A DNA stretch of 62,342 nt from Candidatus Poribacteria bacterium (GCA_022819945.1 JAJEGI010000002.1:1-62342); one strand, 5' to 3'; positions 35,662-43,745 are shown, counted from the stretch's first letter. Numbers and translations are program-made. Notes: generated by a model not told the origin, from the sequence alone.

Positions 35662-35756
35662 TAACGCAAGTTCAAGCGTAAAAACGCAAAATTATACCAT
35701 TTTTGCGACAGGACGCACGAATTTTATGACTGCACATGATTTTTTTCGAGAAAAAC

Positions 35757-35785
35757 TTGACATCATATCACTGATGTGGTATACT
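35757..35785 (+). promoter_or_regulatory. Tandem promoter 4
   Basis: TTGACA (35757-35762), 17-base spacer, TATACT (35780-35785). The AAGAG/CTCTT inverted repeat starts 12 bases later. Confidence 0.75.
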
Positions 35786-35903
35786 ATTAATACATAAGAG
35801 CAATTGACGCTTTTTTCGGCGCAAACCCTCTTACAAGACATCGCATGACACAAGGTGCAGTAACAACGATCCCCGAATCGCAACCGCACCCCAGAAAAAA
35901 TAG

Positions 35904-35932
35904 TTGACACGTTTCCGTAACTATTTTACAAT
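35904..35932 (+). promoter_or_regulatory. Tandem promoter 5
   Basis: TTGACA (35904-35909), 17-base spacer, TACAAT (35927-35932). Confidence 0.7.
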
Positions 35933-36070
35933 TCACAACGTTTATACAAGTGGTTTGGTTATTTTTGTCAGAATCCATAACGCAAACATAACACCCAAAC
36001 CCAATATCATTTAAGGTTAGTTCAGAATAGATTTCATCCCTGAATCTGTTCTTGATATTTCGATTGTGAT

Positions 36071-36132
36071 GGAAACCCCGATAAAACGGCGTTCCCGCTG
36101 GTTAGAGTGGGAACAACCCCTACGGCGTTTCC
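36071..36132 (+). repeat. Folded element before the tiny peptide ORF
   Basis: GGAAAC pairs with GTTTCC and encloses a GTTCCC/GGGAAC stem whose loop contains GGTTAG. Its complement (TAGGGG...CTAACC...) resembles the dispersed GGTTT/AACC palindromes, so it may be a diverged copy of that repeat. Confidence 0.4.
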
Positions 36133-36186
36133 AAGCGACAAAATTAATTGTTTTTGTTTTCTAAGGGGGAGGATAAGTAAAGGCAA

Positions 36187-36342
36187 TTGTCAAAATTGAC
36201 ATTTGCCTTAGCAAGTTTAGGTGTTATATTCGGGATGGTCTTCGCGGCGGCTTCTGTCATGGTACAAACCGCCGTATCGGTTGGAGGCGGCGGGTACGTC
36301 AACAACCGGAAGAACCATCGATATGACCCTAAGGTTCACTGA
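36187..36342 (+). CDS. Possible tiny secreted peptide (TTG start, TGA stop)
   Basis: A 51-codon ORF from TTG 36187 encodes a hydrophobic N-terminus (KLTFALASLGVIFGMVFAAASVM) like a signal peptide, then Gly-rich and basic residues (GGGGYVNNRKNHRYDPKVH). A GGGGGAGG lies 14 bases upstream. The same frame stays open for another 25 codons after the TGA (36340-36342) to TAG 36418-36420, encoding YHYGNNPLLDPADTT-type residues. This may be a broken longer gene. Coding is plausible but unproven. Confidence 0.35.
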   Translation: MSKLTFALASLGVIFGMVFAAASVMVQTAVSVGGGGYVNNRKNHRYDPKVH

Positions 36343-36457
36343 TACCACTACGGCAACAATCCCTTGTTAGATCCTGCCGATACTACCACGCCTGCTGCTA
36401 CAGTCGATAGAGACCCGTAGCGAACGATTTCTCCAGCATCGAAATCATCCAATAATC

Positions 36458-36486
36458 TTGACTTCCTACCCAAAATCTGCTATAAT
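36458..36486 (+). promoter_or_regulatory. Sigma-70 promoter of the redoxin/copper fusion gene
   Basis: TTGACT (36458-36463), 17-base spacer, TATAAT (36481-36486), 70 bases before the ATG. Confidence 0.8.
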
Positions 36487-36556
36487 ATATCATTAATCGG
36501 GTACCCCTAAAGCCGAAGAACTATGCAAACCTACTGACAACCAACTGGAGATCTAC

Positions 36557-38389
36557 ATGAAACCGTATATAGCAACGTTATTACTTATACTTACACTACC
36601 ATTCATCCTACACGCAGCACCTGATTATACCATCACGAACAAACATCGGGTCATCCAAGAGGTATCGCTAAACCCGAACCGCGTGCTAATCGGCACGCAA
36701 TTTTCACATCTCAACTTCACAACGCTTAGTGGCGATACACACGACTTGGACACCTTCATCCAGCAGGGACCCATCGTTTTTGTGTTTCTCGCAACCGAAT
36801 GCCCTGTCGCACAACGCTATGCGATGCGTCTGAAACGGTTACACACCGAGTTCACAGCAGAAAAGCACACCACCTTCGTCGCAGTCTACGCCAACGAAAA
36901 CGATTCCGTTGACGACATCAAAGCCTATGTTACTAAGGCAGAATATACATTCCCGATCGTTAAAGATACGACAGGTCATCTTGCCCGCGTGCTTGGTGCG
37001 ACGATGACCCCACAAGCCGTTGTTATCGACACGAGCGGCACACTCCGCTACCGCGGTCCTATCGACGATAACCGCTATGAGACGCGGGTCAAACACCACT
37101 ACCTACGCGACGCACTCTTGGCAACACACACGGGGGACCCCGTTCCTGTAGAAGAGACATCGGCGTTCGGCTGTACGCTCCATCTCCCGGAATCGAAGTT
37201 CCCCGCGGAGGTCACCTATAGCGAACACATCGCATCGATACTCCAAAAAAATTGCCAGACGTGTCATCGCCAAGGCGAGGTCGCACCCTTCACACTTGCC
37301 AACTATGAAGACGCGAAGGCGTGGGCAACCGAGATCACCGAATACACACAGGCGCGCCTGATGCCGCCCTGGAAACCCGCACCCGGCTACGGACACTTCA
37401 AGAACGAACGCCGCCTCACGGATACTGAAATCGAGATGATTGCACACTGGGCAGCGATAGGGGCACCTGCTGGCGACCTCAATGCCGTCCCACCTGCCCC
37501 TGAATTCCACGACGGTTGGGCACTCGGGGAACCCGATTGGATCGGTGAGATGCCTGTTGATTACGAAATCGGACCCGAAGGCGAGGACGAGTATCGGCAG
37601 TTTATCATACCCACGAACTTCGAGACGGATATATACGTCCAAGCCGTTGATGTGCAACCCGGCAATCGGAAAACCGTCCATCACGTCATCCCTTATCTTG
37701 ATGTGAACGGTGAAGCACGCAAACTTGACGCACAGGACCCGAAACCCGGCTACGTCACGGAGGGCACGGGACCCGGATTTGATGCTGTCGGCTCACTCGG
37801 CGGTTGGGCACCCGGCGTTACGCCGTCCGTTCTGCCTGATGGGATTGGCTTCCTCTTACCAAAAGGTGCTGACATCGTTATGCAGGTACATTACTACCGC
37901 ACCGGAAATATCGAATATGACCGCTCCCGTTTAGGACTCTATTTCTCGAAGACCCCGAACACCGCGAAACTCCATATCGGCGACGCAACCAACTCCAAGT
38001 TCGTCATCCCACCGGGTGATGCCTGGCACGAAGTATTAGCGTCTCGCAACATCAAGCAGGATGTCTATCTTTTAGCAGCAATGCCGCACATGCATCTCCT
38101 CGGACGCGATATGCGGCTCACCGCAACGACCACTGAAGGCGAGACACATGACCTCATCTGGATCCAAGATTGGGATTTCAATTGGCAGGACATTTACCAT
38201 TACAAGGAACCCCTCTTTTTACCGGCGGGGACGCGTGTGAATCTCGTCTCACATTTCGACAACTCGGCGGAGAACCCCGCAAACCCGAACGACCCACTCG
38301 TGCCTGTCGGTTGGGGCGAAAAAACGACGGATGAGATGTGTATCGGATTCTTTTACTACGTAAAAGCAAGCGAATTCTCGCCGAAGTAG
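36557..38389 (+). CDS. Exported redoxin + CxxCH + copper monooxygenase-like fusion
   Basis: This 610-residue exported protein has a signal peptide (LLLILTLPFILHA). An AhpC/TSA-type thioredoxin fold (about 40-180) carries the single redox cysteine in FLATECPVAQRY. A linker with a heme-binding CxxCH (NCQTCHRQGEVAPF, near residue 235) follows. The C-terminal half resembles the copper type II ascorbate-dependent monooxygenase family, with copper-ligand-like HHVI, QVHYYRTG and MPHMHLLGRDM. It may be a periplasmic redox enzyme taking electrons through a c-type heme. Substrate is unknown. The order peroxiredoxin-cytochrome-monooxygenase is seen in environmental bacteria; the assignment of each domain is from motifs. 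Confidence 0.88.
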   Translation: MKPYIATLLLILTLPFILHAAPDYTITNKHRVIQEVSLNPNRVLIGTQFSHLNFTTLSGDTHDLDTFIQQGPIVFVFLATECPVAQRYAMRLKRLHTEFTAEKHTTFVAVYANENDSVDDIKAYVTKAEYTFPIVKDTTGHLARVLGATMTPQAVVIDTSGTLRYRGPIDDNRYETRVKHHYLRDALLATHTGDPVPVEETSAFGCTLHLPESKFPAEVTYSEHIASILQKNCQTCHRQGEVAPFTLANYEDAKAWATEITEYTQARLMPPWKPAPGYGHFKNERRLTDTEIEMIAHWAAIGAPAGDLNAVPPAPEFHDGWALGEPDWIGEMPVDYEIGPEGEDEYRQFIIPTNFETDIYVQAVDVQPGNRKTVHHVIPYLDVNGEARKLDAQDPKPGYVTEGTGPGFDAVGSLGGWAPGVTPSVLPDGIGFLLPKGADIVMQVHYYRTGNIEYDRSRLGLYFSKTPNTAKLHIGDATNSKFVIPPGDAWHEVLASRNIKQDVYLLAAMPHMHLLGRDMRLTATTTEGETHDLIWIQDWDFNWQDIYHYKEPLFLPAGTRVNLVSHFDNSAENPANPNDPLVPVGWGEKTTDEMCIGFFYYVKASEFSPK

Positions 38390-38424
38390 TTGTAGGTTTT
38401 CCCTAAACTCCGTCATTCTTCACT

Positions 38425-38457
38425 CCGGTAGACGCGGTTTGTAACCGCACCTACCGG
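38425..38457. repeat. Palindromic repeat, GGTTTGTAACC family
   Basis: CCGGTAG...CTACCGG flanks a GCGGTTTGTAACCGC core. The same arms and core recur in other intergenic spaces. Confidence 0.6.
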
Positions 38458-38477
38458 TCTTAGGGAGCCAGACACAC

Positions 38478-39707
38478 TTACAACAACGACGCGACCGTGA
38501 CTTTCTCTAAACACTCCCGCTGCGACTCCGCAAGCGCACCCAACACACGCGCACCCGTCTCAGACGATAGACCCGCCGCGAAATGTGCTGTCATCTCACC
38601 CTCAACTGCAGCGACGAGTTGATCCAGCGTAATCGCTTCTAACGCACGTGCTGGCAGATACCCATCCGTATCGCCCTGCACCTCATAAATTAATCCCGCC
38701 GCCTTGAACCGCTCGAAACTTTCGTGTACGACCTCCTCCGGGACATCCGAACACAACGCCACCTGTGCCGCTGTACACGCCCCCTCACCTTTAGAGAACC
38801 GGGTCGCCACAATTAGGAACAACGCAATAACACCTGAACTGTTCAGGTAACCGTTGCCGCCATCTCGGAACTTCCCACGCGCAACGCTCGGCTGTTCGAG
38901 ATGATGAAAAGCATTCGAGACCTCCGCACCCAGCAAGATCACCACCCACGTTGTGTATATCCAGATGGCGAGGATAACAAGCATCGCCAATGCACCGTAG
39001 ATGTCGCTATAGTTCTTCCAGACGAGTTCGAAATAACTACCAAACGCGAGACGCGCGATTTGGAACAACGTCCCTGCTATGAACGTTCCTAAGAGTGCTG
39101 CGCTCCACTTCACTGTCGTATTTGGCATCGCGATGTACATCAGAAAAAAGAGGCAGTAGACCAGCATCCACGGGAACACGTGTGCAAACACCCAGTTCGT
39201 GGCGGTTGAAAAGAAGAGCCAGATGAGGAGCGGGCCTACGGATAACAATGTGTAAAAGACAGCATATTTCTGGAACGCTTGCATCACTGGTAACCGCCGC
39301 CGCGCACCCCAAATGTCGTTGAAATGCTGCTCGACAGAGATAAACAGCATCGTCGAAACCAGAAGGAACAGCAGGAACCCACCGACACCGAGTCCCCCAA
39401 GATTTCTATTGGCAAAACCGGAGAGTTCTGATACAATTTCCTCGGCACCGTAACGTGGCAGGAAATTATCGCGTAGTGCAGCGATCAACGGCGAGTTCCC
39501 GTCTTCAACGGCACCGAATGTTTTTAACAAAAACAGCGCGACAGCCGACAACGGAACGAGGCACAATAGCGTGTTAAACGCCAAGGACGAAGCTTGCTGT
39601 AGACATTTGTGTTCTATGAATTGATGCCAGACGTTCGCACTGAGCCGCGAAGTTAACGTCCCAAAATCACTGAAGGAGTCCCCGTATTTTTCGGTAAGGT
39701 TGTTCAT
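38478..39707 (-). CDS. YihY/BrkB-family membrane protein with winged-helix tail
   Basis: The 409-residue protein has the BrkB/YihY pattern: LAFNTLLCLVPLSAVALFLL, FANRNLGGLGVGGFLLFL, NDIWGARRRLPVMQAFQKYAVFYTLLSVGPLL and YGALAMLVILAIWIYTTWVVILLGAEVS (about six helices). The C-terminal 130 residues (VAEQVALCSDVPEEV-like helix-turn-helix followed by LPARALEAITL) form a winged-helix-like domain. This extension occurs in part of the family. The function of BrkB/YihY is uncertain (envelope transport is suggested); older names such as ribonuclease BN are not supported. Confidence 0.9.
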   Translation of the reverse strand: MNNLTEKYGDSFSDFGTLTSRLSANVWHQFIEHKCLQQASSLAFNTLLCLVPLSAVALFLLKTFGAVEDGNSPLIAALRDNFLPRYGAEEIVSELSGFANRNLGGLGVGGFLLFLLVSTMLFISVEQHFNDIWGARRRLPVMQAFQKYAVFYTLLSVGPLLIWLFFSTATNWVFAHVFPWMLVYCLFFLMYIAMPNTTVKWSAALLGTFIAGTLFQIARLAFGSYFELVWKNYSDIYGALAMLVILAIWIYTTWVVILLGAEVSNAFHHLEQPSVARGKFRDGGNGYLNSSGVIALFLIVATRFSKGEGACTAAQVALCSDVPEEVVHESFERFKAAGLIYEVQGDTDGYLPARALEAITLDQLVAAVEGEMTAHFAAGLSSETGARVLGALAESQRECLEKVTVASLL

Positions 39708-39742
39708 AGATAACCATTCCTCTGGTAACCGACAACTATACT

Positions 39743-40432
39743 ATGCCCGATCTGATTTCACGCATCAAACGCAAGCTCAGGCAAAATCCGCTCTTATCCT
39801 ACTTCATTGGATGCCCTTATCCGGCACCGCGCTGGAACCGATGTGTCAAACGGCTCCTCCATCAACTCGGACCTGAGGCGAACATCTTGGATCTCGGTGC
39901 CGGCACCCGGCGCCGCGCCCCGAACGTCATCAACCTCGAAATCGAAGCCACTCCGGAAGTCGATATCATCGCGGATGGACATCTGTTACCGTTTAAAGAT
40001 GGCACCTTTGATGCCGTAATCTCTGAAGCTGTCCTTGAGCATGTCCAATCCCCGAACTGTGTTGTCTCTGAGATCTATCGGGTCTTGAAGTCCGGGGGCT
40101 ATATCTGCATTGCGGTACCATTTCTCCAAGGCTACCACGCTTCCCCACACGATTACCAGCGATGGACGCTGCCCGGCATTGCCGAACTCTGCGCTGCATT
40201 TTCCGAGATTGAGAGCCGCGCGTGCGCGGGGCCCACGGCGGCTTTACACTGGATCTTCCGAGAATACGTCGGACTTATCTGTTCTTTTGGCAGCCTGCTT
40301 GTGGCAAAAACTGTCTCACTGCTTGTCGGATGGCTAACGTTTCCGTTGCTGCTGCTGGATGTGGTATTGTCCCAACATAAAGATGCACATATTCTGGCAT
40401 CAGCCGTCTATTTTTTCGGAAAAAAGGAGTAA
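39743..40432 (+). CDS. SAM-dependent methyltransferase
   Basis: This 229-residue class I methyltransferase (Methyltransf_11 type) has motif I ILDLGAGTRRRAPNVINLEIE, the acidic DIIADGHLLPF motif, the FDAVISEAVLEHV motif and RVLKSGGYICIAVPFLQGYH. The last 60 residues contain a hydrophobic helix pair (VGLICSFGSLLVAKTVSLLVGWLTF), so it may be membrane-associated. It is divergent from the BrkB gene, 35 bases away. The substrate is unknown; a role on lipid or glycan is only a guess from the hydrophobic tail. Confidence 0.85.
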   Translation: MPDLISRIKRKLRQNPLLSYFIGCPYPAPRWNRCVKRLLHQLGPEANILDLGAGTRRRAPNVINLEIEATPEVDIIADGHLLPFKDGTFDAVISEAVLEHVQSPNCVVSEIYRVLKSGGYICIAVPFLQGYHASPHDYQRWTLPGIAELCAAFSEIESRACAGPTAALHWIFREYVGLICSFGSLLVAKTVSLLVGWLTFPLLLLDVVLSQHKDAHILASAVYFFGKKE

Positions 40433-40536
40433 TTGGCTATCAGCTGTCGGCATTCCCCCACACTCGGTAGCACCGGTTTTGCGGCGTACTCGCCCAAATG
40501 CGATCTGCGTTCTAACCACACCGGATTCTATCTGAT

Positions 40537-40566
40537 AAAAAAAATGGCGAGGCTGCAAACCTCGCC
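40537..40566 (-). terminator. Rho-independent terminator after the dsRBD gene
   Basis: GGCGAGG (40546-40552) pairs with CCTCGCC (40560-40566). On the minus strand a long T run follows. Confidence 0.85.
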
Positions 40567-40603
40567 GGCGAGAAAAAAGTTCAGCATCGCGCAGAGCGCT
40601 ATC

Positions 40604-41119
40604 CTACCTAAATGTAATCTTGTCCTTTTCTGCTCTGCCGAGCAGGCTCCGAACAATCTCTAAGGTCAGTTTAGAGAGTTTTTCTGAGAACTCGGCATCC
40701 GTAAGCGTACGATATCGTGAAGGTTGCGATGTGGTAAGCCGTTCATTGGCAATTGCCAATGCACTGGATACGAGCGGCATAGGCACCTCAATCGGTACAG
40801 CCACAGGTACATCAGTAGGGGCGGATGCGGGCGGCGTATCCACCGTATCACCCGCTAAAAAACTTTCACGACGTGAATTGATTTCGGCTAACGCTTGCTG
40901 CGAGGCGACTTGATGCGCAAATTTTTTTGAACCGGAAATAGGTTCAGGGGTCTCGTGGACATGGTCACCGTAAGACACTTTTACCTGCCACTCCGGGGCA
41001 TCTGCCGGACCGAGCTGCGTCTCGGTATAAATCGGTTGGCTCAGTCCACGTTCTTGGCAGTATTGAATCAAGAGTCCTTTATAATTTTCCGCAGCCGTAT
41101 CAGTCGCCAAATCTGCCAT
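40604..41119 (-). CDS. Protein with a double-stranded RNA-binding-like domain
   Basis: The 171-residue protein begins with a dsRBM: NYKGLLIQYCQERGLSQPIY, then W-VKVSYGDHVHE and the helix-2 lysines of SGSKKFAHQVASQQALAEI. This matches the RNase III/PKR-type fold without any nuclease domain. A Pro/Val-rich linker follows, then a helical C-terminus (LSKLTLEIVRSLLG). It is the second gene after rpsU, so it may act on ribosomal or structured RNA. Stand-alone dsRBD proteins are rare in bacteria. Start ATG 41119 has an AGGAGAA upstream. Confidence 0.8.
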   Translation of the reverse strand: MADLATDTAAENYKGLLIQYCQERGLSQPIYTETQLGPADAPEWQVKVSYGDHVHETPEPISGSKKFAHQVASQQALAEINSRRESFLAGDTVDTPPASAPTDVPVAVPIEVPMPLVSSALAIANERLTTSQPSRYRTLTDAEFSEKLSKLTLEIVRSLLGRAEKDKITFR

Positions 41120-41139
41120 TCATTTCTCCTCGTATCGTC

Positions 41140-41382
41140 TTAGTGCGGACCGTTGCCACCACCGCCACTGTTATAAAACTGTGGACGGTCACCCACTCTG
41201 CGGGGTTTGACTTTCCGCTGCCGTTTCATTTCGATTCGACGCCGTTTCTCGCTCGGCTTCTCATAGAAACTCCGCTTTTTAATTTCTGTAACGATACCTG
41301 CTTTACCGCACATCTTTTTAAAACGTGCCAACGCGCGATCAAACGCTTCACCTGAGTCTACACTCACTTCAACTTGAACCAT
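41140..41382 (-). CDS. rpsU: 30S ribosomal protein S21
   Basis: S21 binds the 16S rRNA 3' end region and assists initiation. The 80-residue form starts at MVQVEVSVDSGEAFDRALARFKKM, has the KRSFYEKPSEKRRRIEMKRQRK signature, and ends in a Gly-rich tail (GGGGNGPH). It is longer at the C-terminus than the classic 71-residue form. The start at 41382 fits the family better than the in-frame codon 5 triplets upstream. Its promoter is at 41430-41458, and the dsRBD gene is 20 bases downstream. Confidence 0.96.
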   Translation of the reverse strand: MVQVEVSVDSGEAFDRALARFKKMCGKAGIVTEIKKRSFYEKPSEKRRRIEMKRQRKVKPRRVGDRPQFYNSGGGGNGPH

Positions 41383-41429
41383 TTTTTCACCCTCCATTTA
41401 GAATTTAAAATCGTGAAAACATCTCATAA

Positions 41430-41458
41430 ATTGTATCACATTTCAGGGCGGATGTCAA
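41430..41458 (-). promoter_or_regulatory. Sigma-70 promoter of rpsU-dsRBD operon
   Basis: On the minus strand TTGACA (41453-41458) and TACAAT (41430-41435) are 17 bases apart. Confidence 0.8.
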
Positions 41459-41619
41459 ATAATTCTTTTTCCGCTGCGGGACATTGAGTTCTCTTGTAGA
41501 AGGGATCCCCGAATCCGGACCCTCCAGAACCTCAAAATCTACGTAATCCGCGTTACCGGCTATTCGGACGAATCATAGTTATTTTACCTGATAACTGAGT
41601 GCTGACAACTAATAGCCAC

Positions 41620-41648
41620 TTGACAATTTACCGACAATCCGCTATACT
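41620..41648 (+). promoter_or_regulatory. Sigma-70 promoter of the TauE/SafE gene
   Basis: TTGACA (41620-41625), 17-base spacer, TATACT (41643-41648). The expected start is about 20 bases before the AUC codon. Confidence 0.8.
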
Positions 41649-41674
41649 CATCTCACCAAAAAGGAGGCGTTACC

Positions 41675-42430
41675 ATCTACGAGATCCTTATCCTCTGCTT
41701 CGGCGCATGGCTTACCGGTGTCAGCAAAGCCGGCTTCGGCGGCGGTATCGGTATGATTGTCGTCCCGATGTTCACGCACTTCCGCAGCGCACGAAACGTT
41801 ATCGGGCTGATGTTGCTGTTGCTCTTTTCAACGGATGTCCTCTCACTCCGCCACTACTGGAAACGATGGCACCGCCAAAGCGTCACACGCCTCATCCTCG
41901 GTGCTGTCCTCGGCATCGCCCTGGCAAGCCTAATTTTAAAGGACATCTCCGATGTTCATCTGAAGAAGGTGATCGGCGGCATCGCTTGTCTCTTTGCCGT
42001 CCTGGAATCCTTGCGTCCGTACTGGCAACCTTTGCTCGGAAACTCGGAGGAACCGAGCAGCACAGCACTCCAATTCAAACTGTGGCAAGGGCTTCTCGCT
42101 GGGATGTTTGCCGGGGCGTTTTCAACGCTTGCACACATGGGTGGACTCGTCGTCGTCATGTATCTCCTGCCGCAACGCCTGAGTAACACCGCCTTTGTCG
42201 CGACAACTACTGCTACCTATTTCTCACTCAATTTCATCAAAATCCCGTTTTATTACCAACTCGAACTTTTCTCTTTCGAGATTCTGATTGAAGCCGTCGC
42301 GCTCTTGCCGTTCATCGGACTCGGCGTGCTGACAGGTATTGCGTTGAACAACCGCGTGCCAGAACGCCTCTTTTCAAGGATCGTCCTATTCTTTTTATTT
42401 GCCACAGGTTTGCATCTGCTCTTTAGTTAG
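41675..42430 (+). CDS. TauE/SafE-family permease, apparent AUC start
   Basis: This membrane permease of the sulfite/sulfonate exporter type (about 8 helices) has family features: EILILCFGAWLTGVSKAGFGGGIG near the start, and the 'FSTLAHMGGLVVVMYLLPQRL' repeat. The first in-frame ATG (41753) would delete the first transmembrane segment. The frame extends upstream to 41675, where an ATC codon is preceded by GGAGG with a 7-base gap, and a strong promoter ends about 26 bases before it. The N-terminal residues YEILILCFGAWLTG fit the family. The start is therefore apparently ATC; a sequencing error of ATG is the alternative. Length is 251 residues. The substrate is unknown. Confidence 0.85.
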   Translation: MYEILILCFGAWLTGVSKAGFGGGIGMIVVPMFTHFRSARNVIGLMLLLLFSTDVLSLRHYWKRWHRQSVTRLILGAVLGIALASLILKDISDVHLKKVIGGIACLFAVLESLRPYWQPLLGNSEEPSSTALQFKLWQGLLAGMFAGAFSTLAHMGGLVVVMYLLPQRLSNTAFVATTTATYFSLNFIKIPFYYQLELFSFEILIEAVALLPFIGLGVLTGIALNNRVPERLFSRIVLFFLFATGLHLLFS

Positions 42431-42739
42431 TACTCAGTTATCAGTTGTCAGAGAGAATAGTTACCAGTTTCCAGTTACGAGTTACCAGAGGAATAGTTTC
42501 CAGTTTCCAGTTACGAGTTACCAGTAAGAGAAAGACTTGATGAATCAGACTCTCACTGCGAGGCACTCTTAACTGGTTACTGGGTACTGGTAACTGACTC
42601 ACTGGCCACTGACAACTGCTAACTGAAAGATTTTTCGCAGAAAAATCGTACTGATAACTGACAACTAAAAAACATTGAGGTATTTCCAAAAATCTTGTAT
42701 AATACAAACCACAACAAAACACAGACGAGGTCAAAAATA
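42431..42739. repeat. Dense ACTGATAACTG-type repeat with 34-base direct repeats
   Basis: These bases between two genes are filled with AGTTACCAGTTTCCAG and ACTGATAACTGACAACT words. Two 34-base units (42455-42488 and 42491-42524) differ at one position. A promoter at 42675-42703 lies at the right edge. Confidence 0.6.
42675..42703 (+). promoter_or_regulatory. Sigma-70 promoter of the oxidoreductase gene
   Basis: TTGAGG (42675-42680), 17-base spacer, TATAAT (42698-42703), 37 bases before the ATG. Confidence 0.65.
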
Positions 42740-43729
42740 ATGAGCTTAAAATGGGGCGTGCTGGGCGCGGGGAGCGTCGCACAACGCCGAGCGATGCCAG
42801 CGATCAAAAAAGCAGATGGCGCGGAACTTCACGCACTCCTCTCACGCGATACCGAACGCGCGGAACGACTCGCACGCGAACACGGCGCAACTAAAGCCTA
42901 TACCACTGTTGACACGCTCTTCGGAGATGACGCACTTGATGCAATTTACGTCTCAACACCCGTTCACCTACACTGCGAGCAGGTCATCGCCGCAGCGGAA
43001 CGCGGTTTGCACGTGCTTTGCGATAAACCGATGGCACTCACACCACAAGAATGCAAGGAAATGATCGCCGCCTGTGATGCCAACAGGGTACACCTGCAGA
43101 TCTGTTTCCTATTCCGATTCCACTCCTGTTTCCAGCAAATCCGAACATGGATAAACGATGGACGCTTCGGGCAGCTCGTACATGGACGCATGCCGTTCCT
43201 AAAACAGTATCAACTCGCGCCGGACGAATGGCGCGCCCAACCGGAAAAAGGCGGGGGCGGATGCTTCATGGATCTCGGGCCGCATAGTGTAGATCTGCTC
43301 CGCTATCTTATCGGTGAGGTGAACGCTGTCAATGCGTTCTATAACAGCACAACGCAAGACACCGCTGTTGAGAAGACCGGGGGCATTTTCATGCGTTTCG
43401 ATAACGGCGCGCAAGCATTCACAGACCTCAGTTTCTCGGTGCCCCAGTGCGACATCGTGTTGGAACTCTATGGGACAGAAGGCACCGTCTGGGTCTACAA
43501 CGACGACGGTTGGAAAATCAAAACCTACTTCGACGGTGAACAGCAGTTGATCGCTTCGCAATACGAAGACCTGTATCAGTGCCAGTTCGCGCATTTCGCT
43601 GCGTGTGTCGAAGAAAGTGTACTCCCGATCACCACCGGCATTGATGGGTTAAGGGCAAACGAAATTCTCGCCGCTGCCTACCGATCAGGTGAAACCGGAC
43701 AAATGGTGTTATGTCCCGCTGCACAATGA
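42740..43729 (+). CDS. Gfo/Idh/MocA-family oxidoreductase
   Basis: The NAD(P)-dependent dehydrogenase (329 residues from ATG 42740) has the N-terminal WGVLGAGSVAQ dinucleotide motif, the YVSTPVHLHCEQV segment and the GLHVLCDKPMALT motif with the conserved EKP/DKP lysine. The GGGCFMDLGPHSVDLLRYLIG motif in the C-terminal alpha/beta domain contains the catalytic His. Such enzymes act on sugars, inositols or sugar acids. A start earlier in frame (42695) lacks a ribosome binding site; GAGG precedes 42740. The substrate cannot be read. Confidence 0.92.
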   Translation: MSLKWGVLGAGSVAQRRAMPAIKKADGAELHALLSRDTERAERLAREHGATKAYTTVDTLFGDDALDAIYVSTPVHLHCEQVIAAAERGLHVLCDKPMALTPQECKEMIAACDANRVHLQICFLFRFHSCFQQIRTWINDGRFGQLVHGRMPFLKQYQLAPDEWRAQPEKGGGGCFMDLGPHSVDLLRYLIGEVNAVNAFYNSTTQDTAVEKTGGIFMRFDNGAQAFTDLSFSVPQCDIVLELYGTEGTVWVYNDDGWKIKTYFDGEQQLIASQYEDLYQCQFAHFAACVEESVLPITTGIDGLRANEILAAAYRSGETGQMVLCPAAQ

Positions 43730-43745
43730 CGGCTGCCAGACCCGA

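Larger units (their letters stand above)
35169..36556 (+). promoter_or_regulatory. 1.4-kb gene-poor region with tandem promoters and structured RNA candidates
   Basis: No large ORF is found. The region contains ACTGATAACTG-type repeats (35220-35280, 35350-35395), five plus-strand consensus-spaced promoters, poly-T/poly-A tracts between them, a structured RNA candidate (35525-35626), a folded element at 36071-36132, a tiny peptide ORF and a final promoter for the redoxin gene. Confidence 0.5.

Noticed and set aside
36340..36342. TGA within the tiny peptide ORF as a second selenocysteine codon
   Set aside because: The context (KVH-TGA-YHYGN) has no redox motif, and the small downstream hairpin lacks a G-rich apical loop at the right distance.
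37103..37684. Long minus-strand ORF opposite the redoxin gene (193 codons)
   Set aside because: It overlaps a clearly coding frame with known motifs; the minus frame has no recognisable motif and is a shadow.
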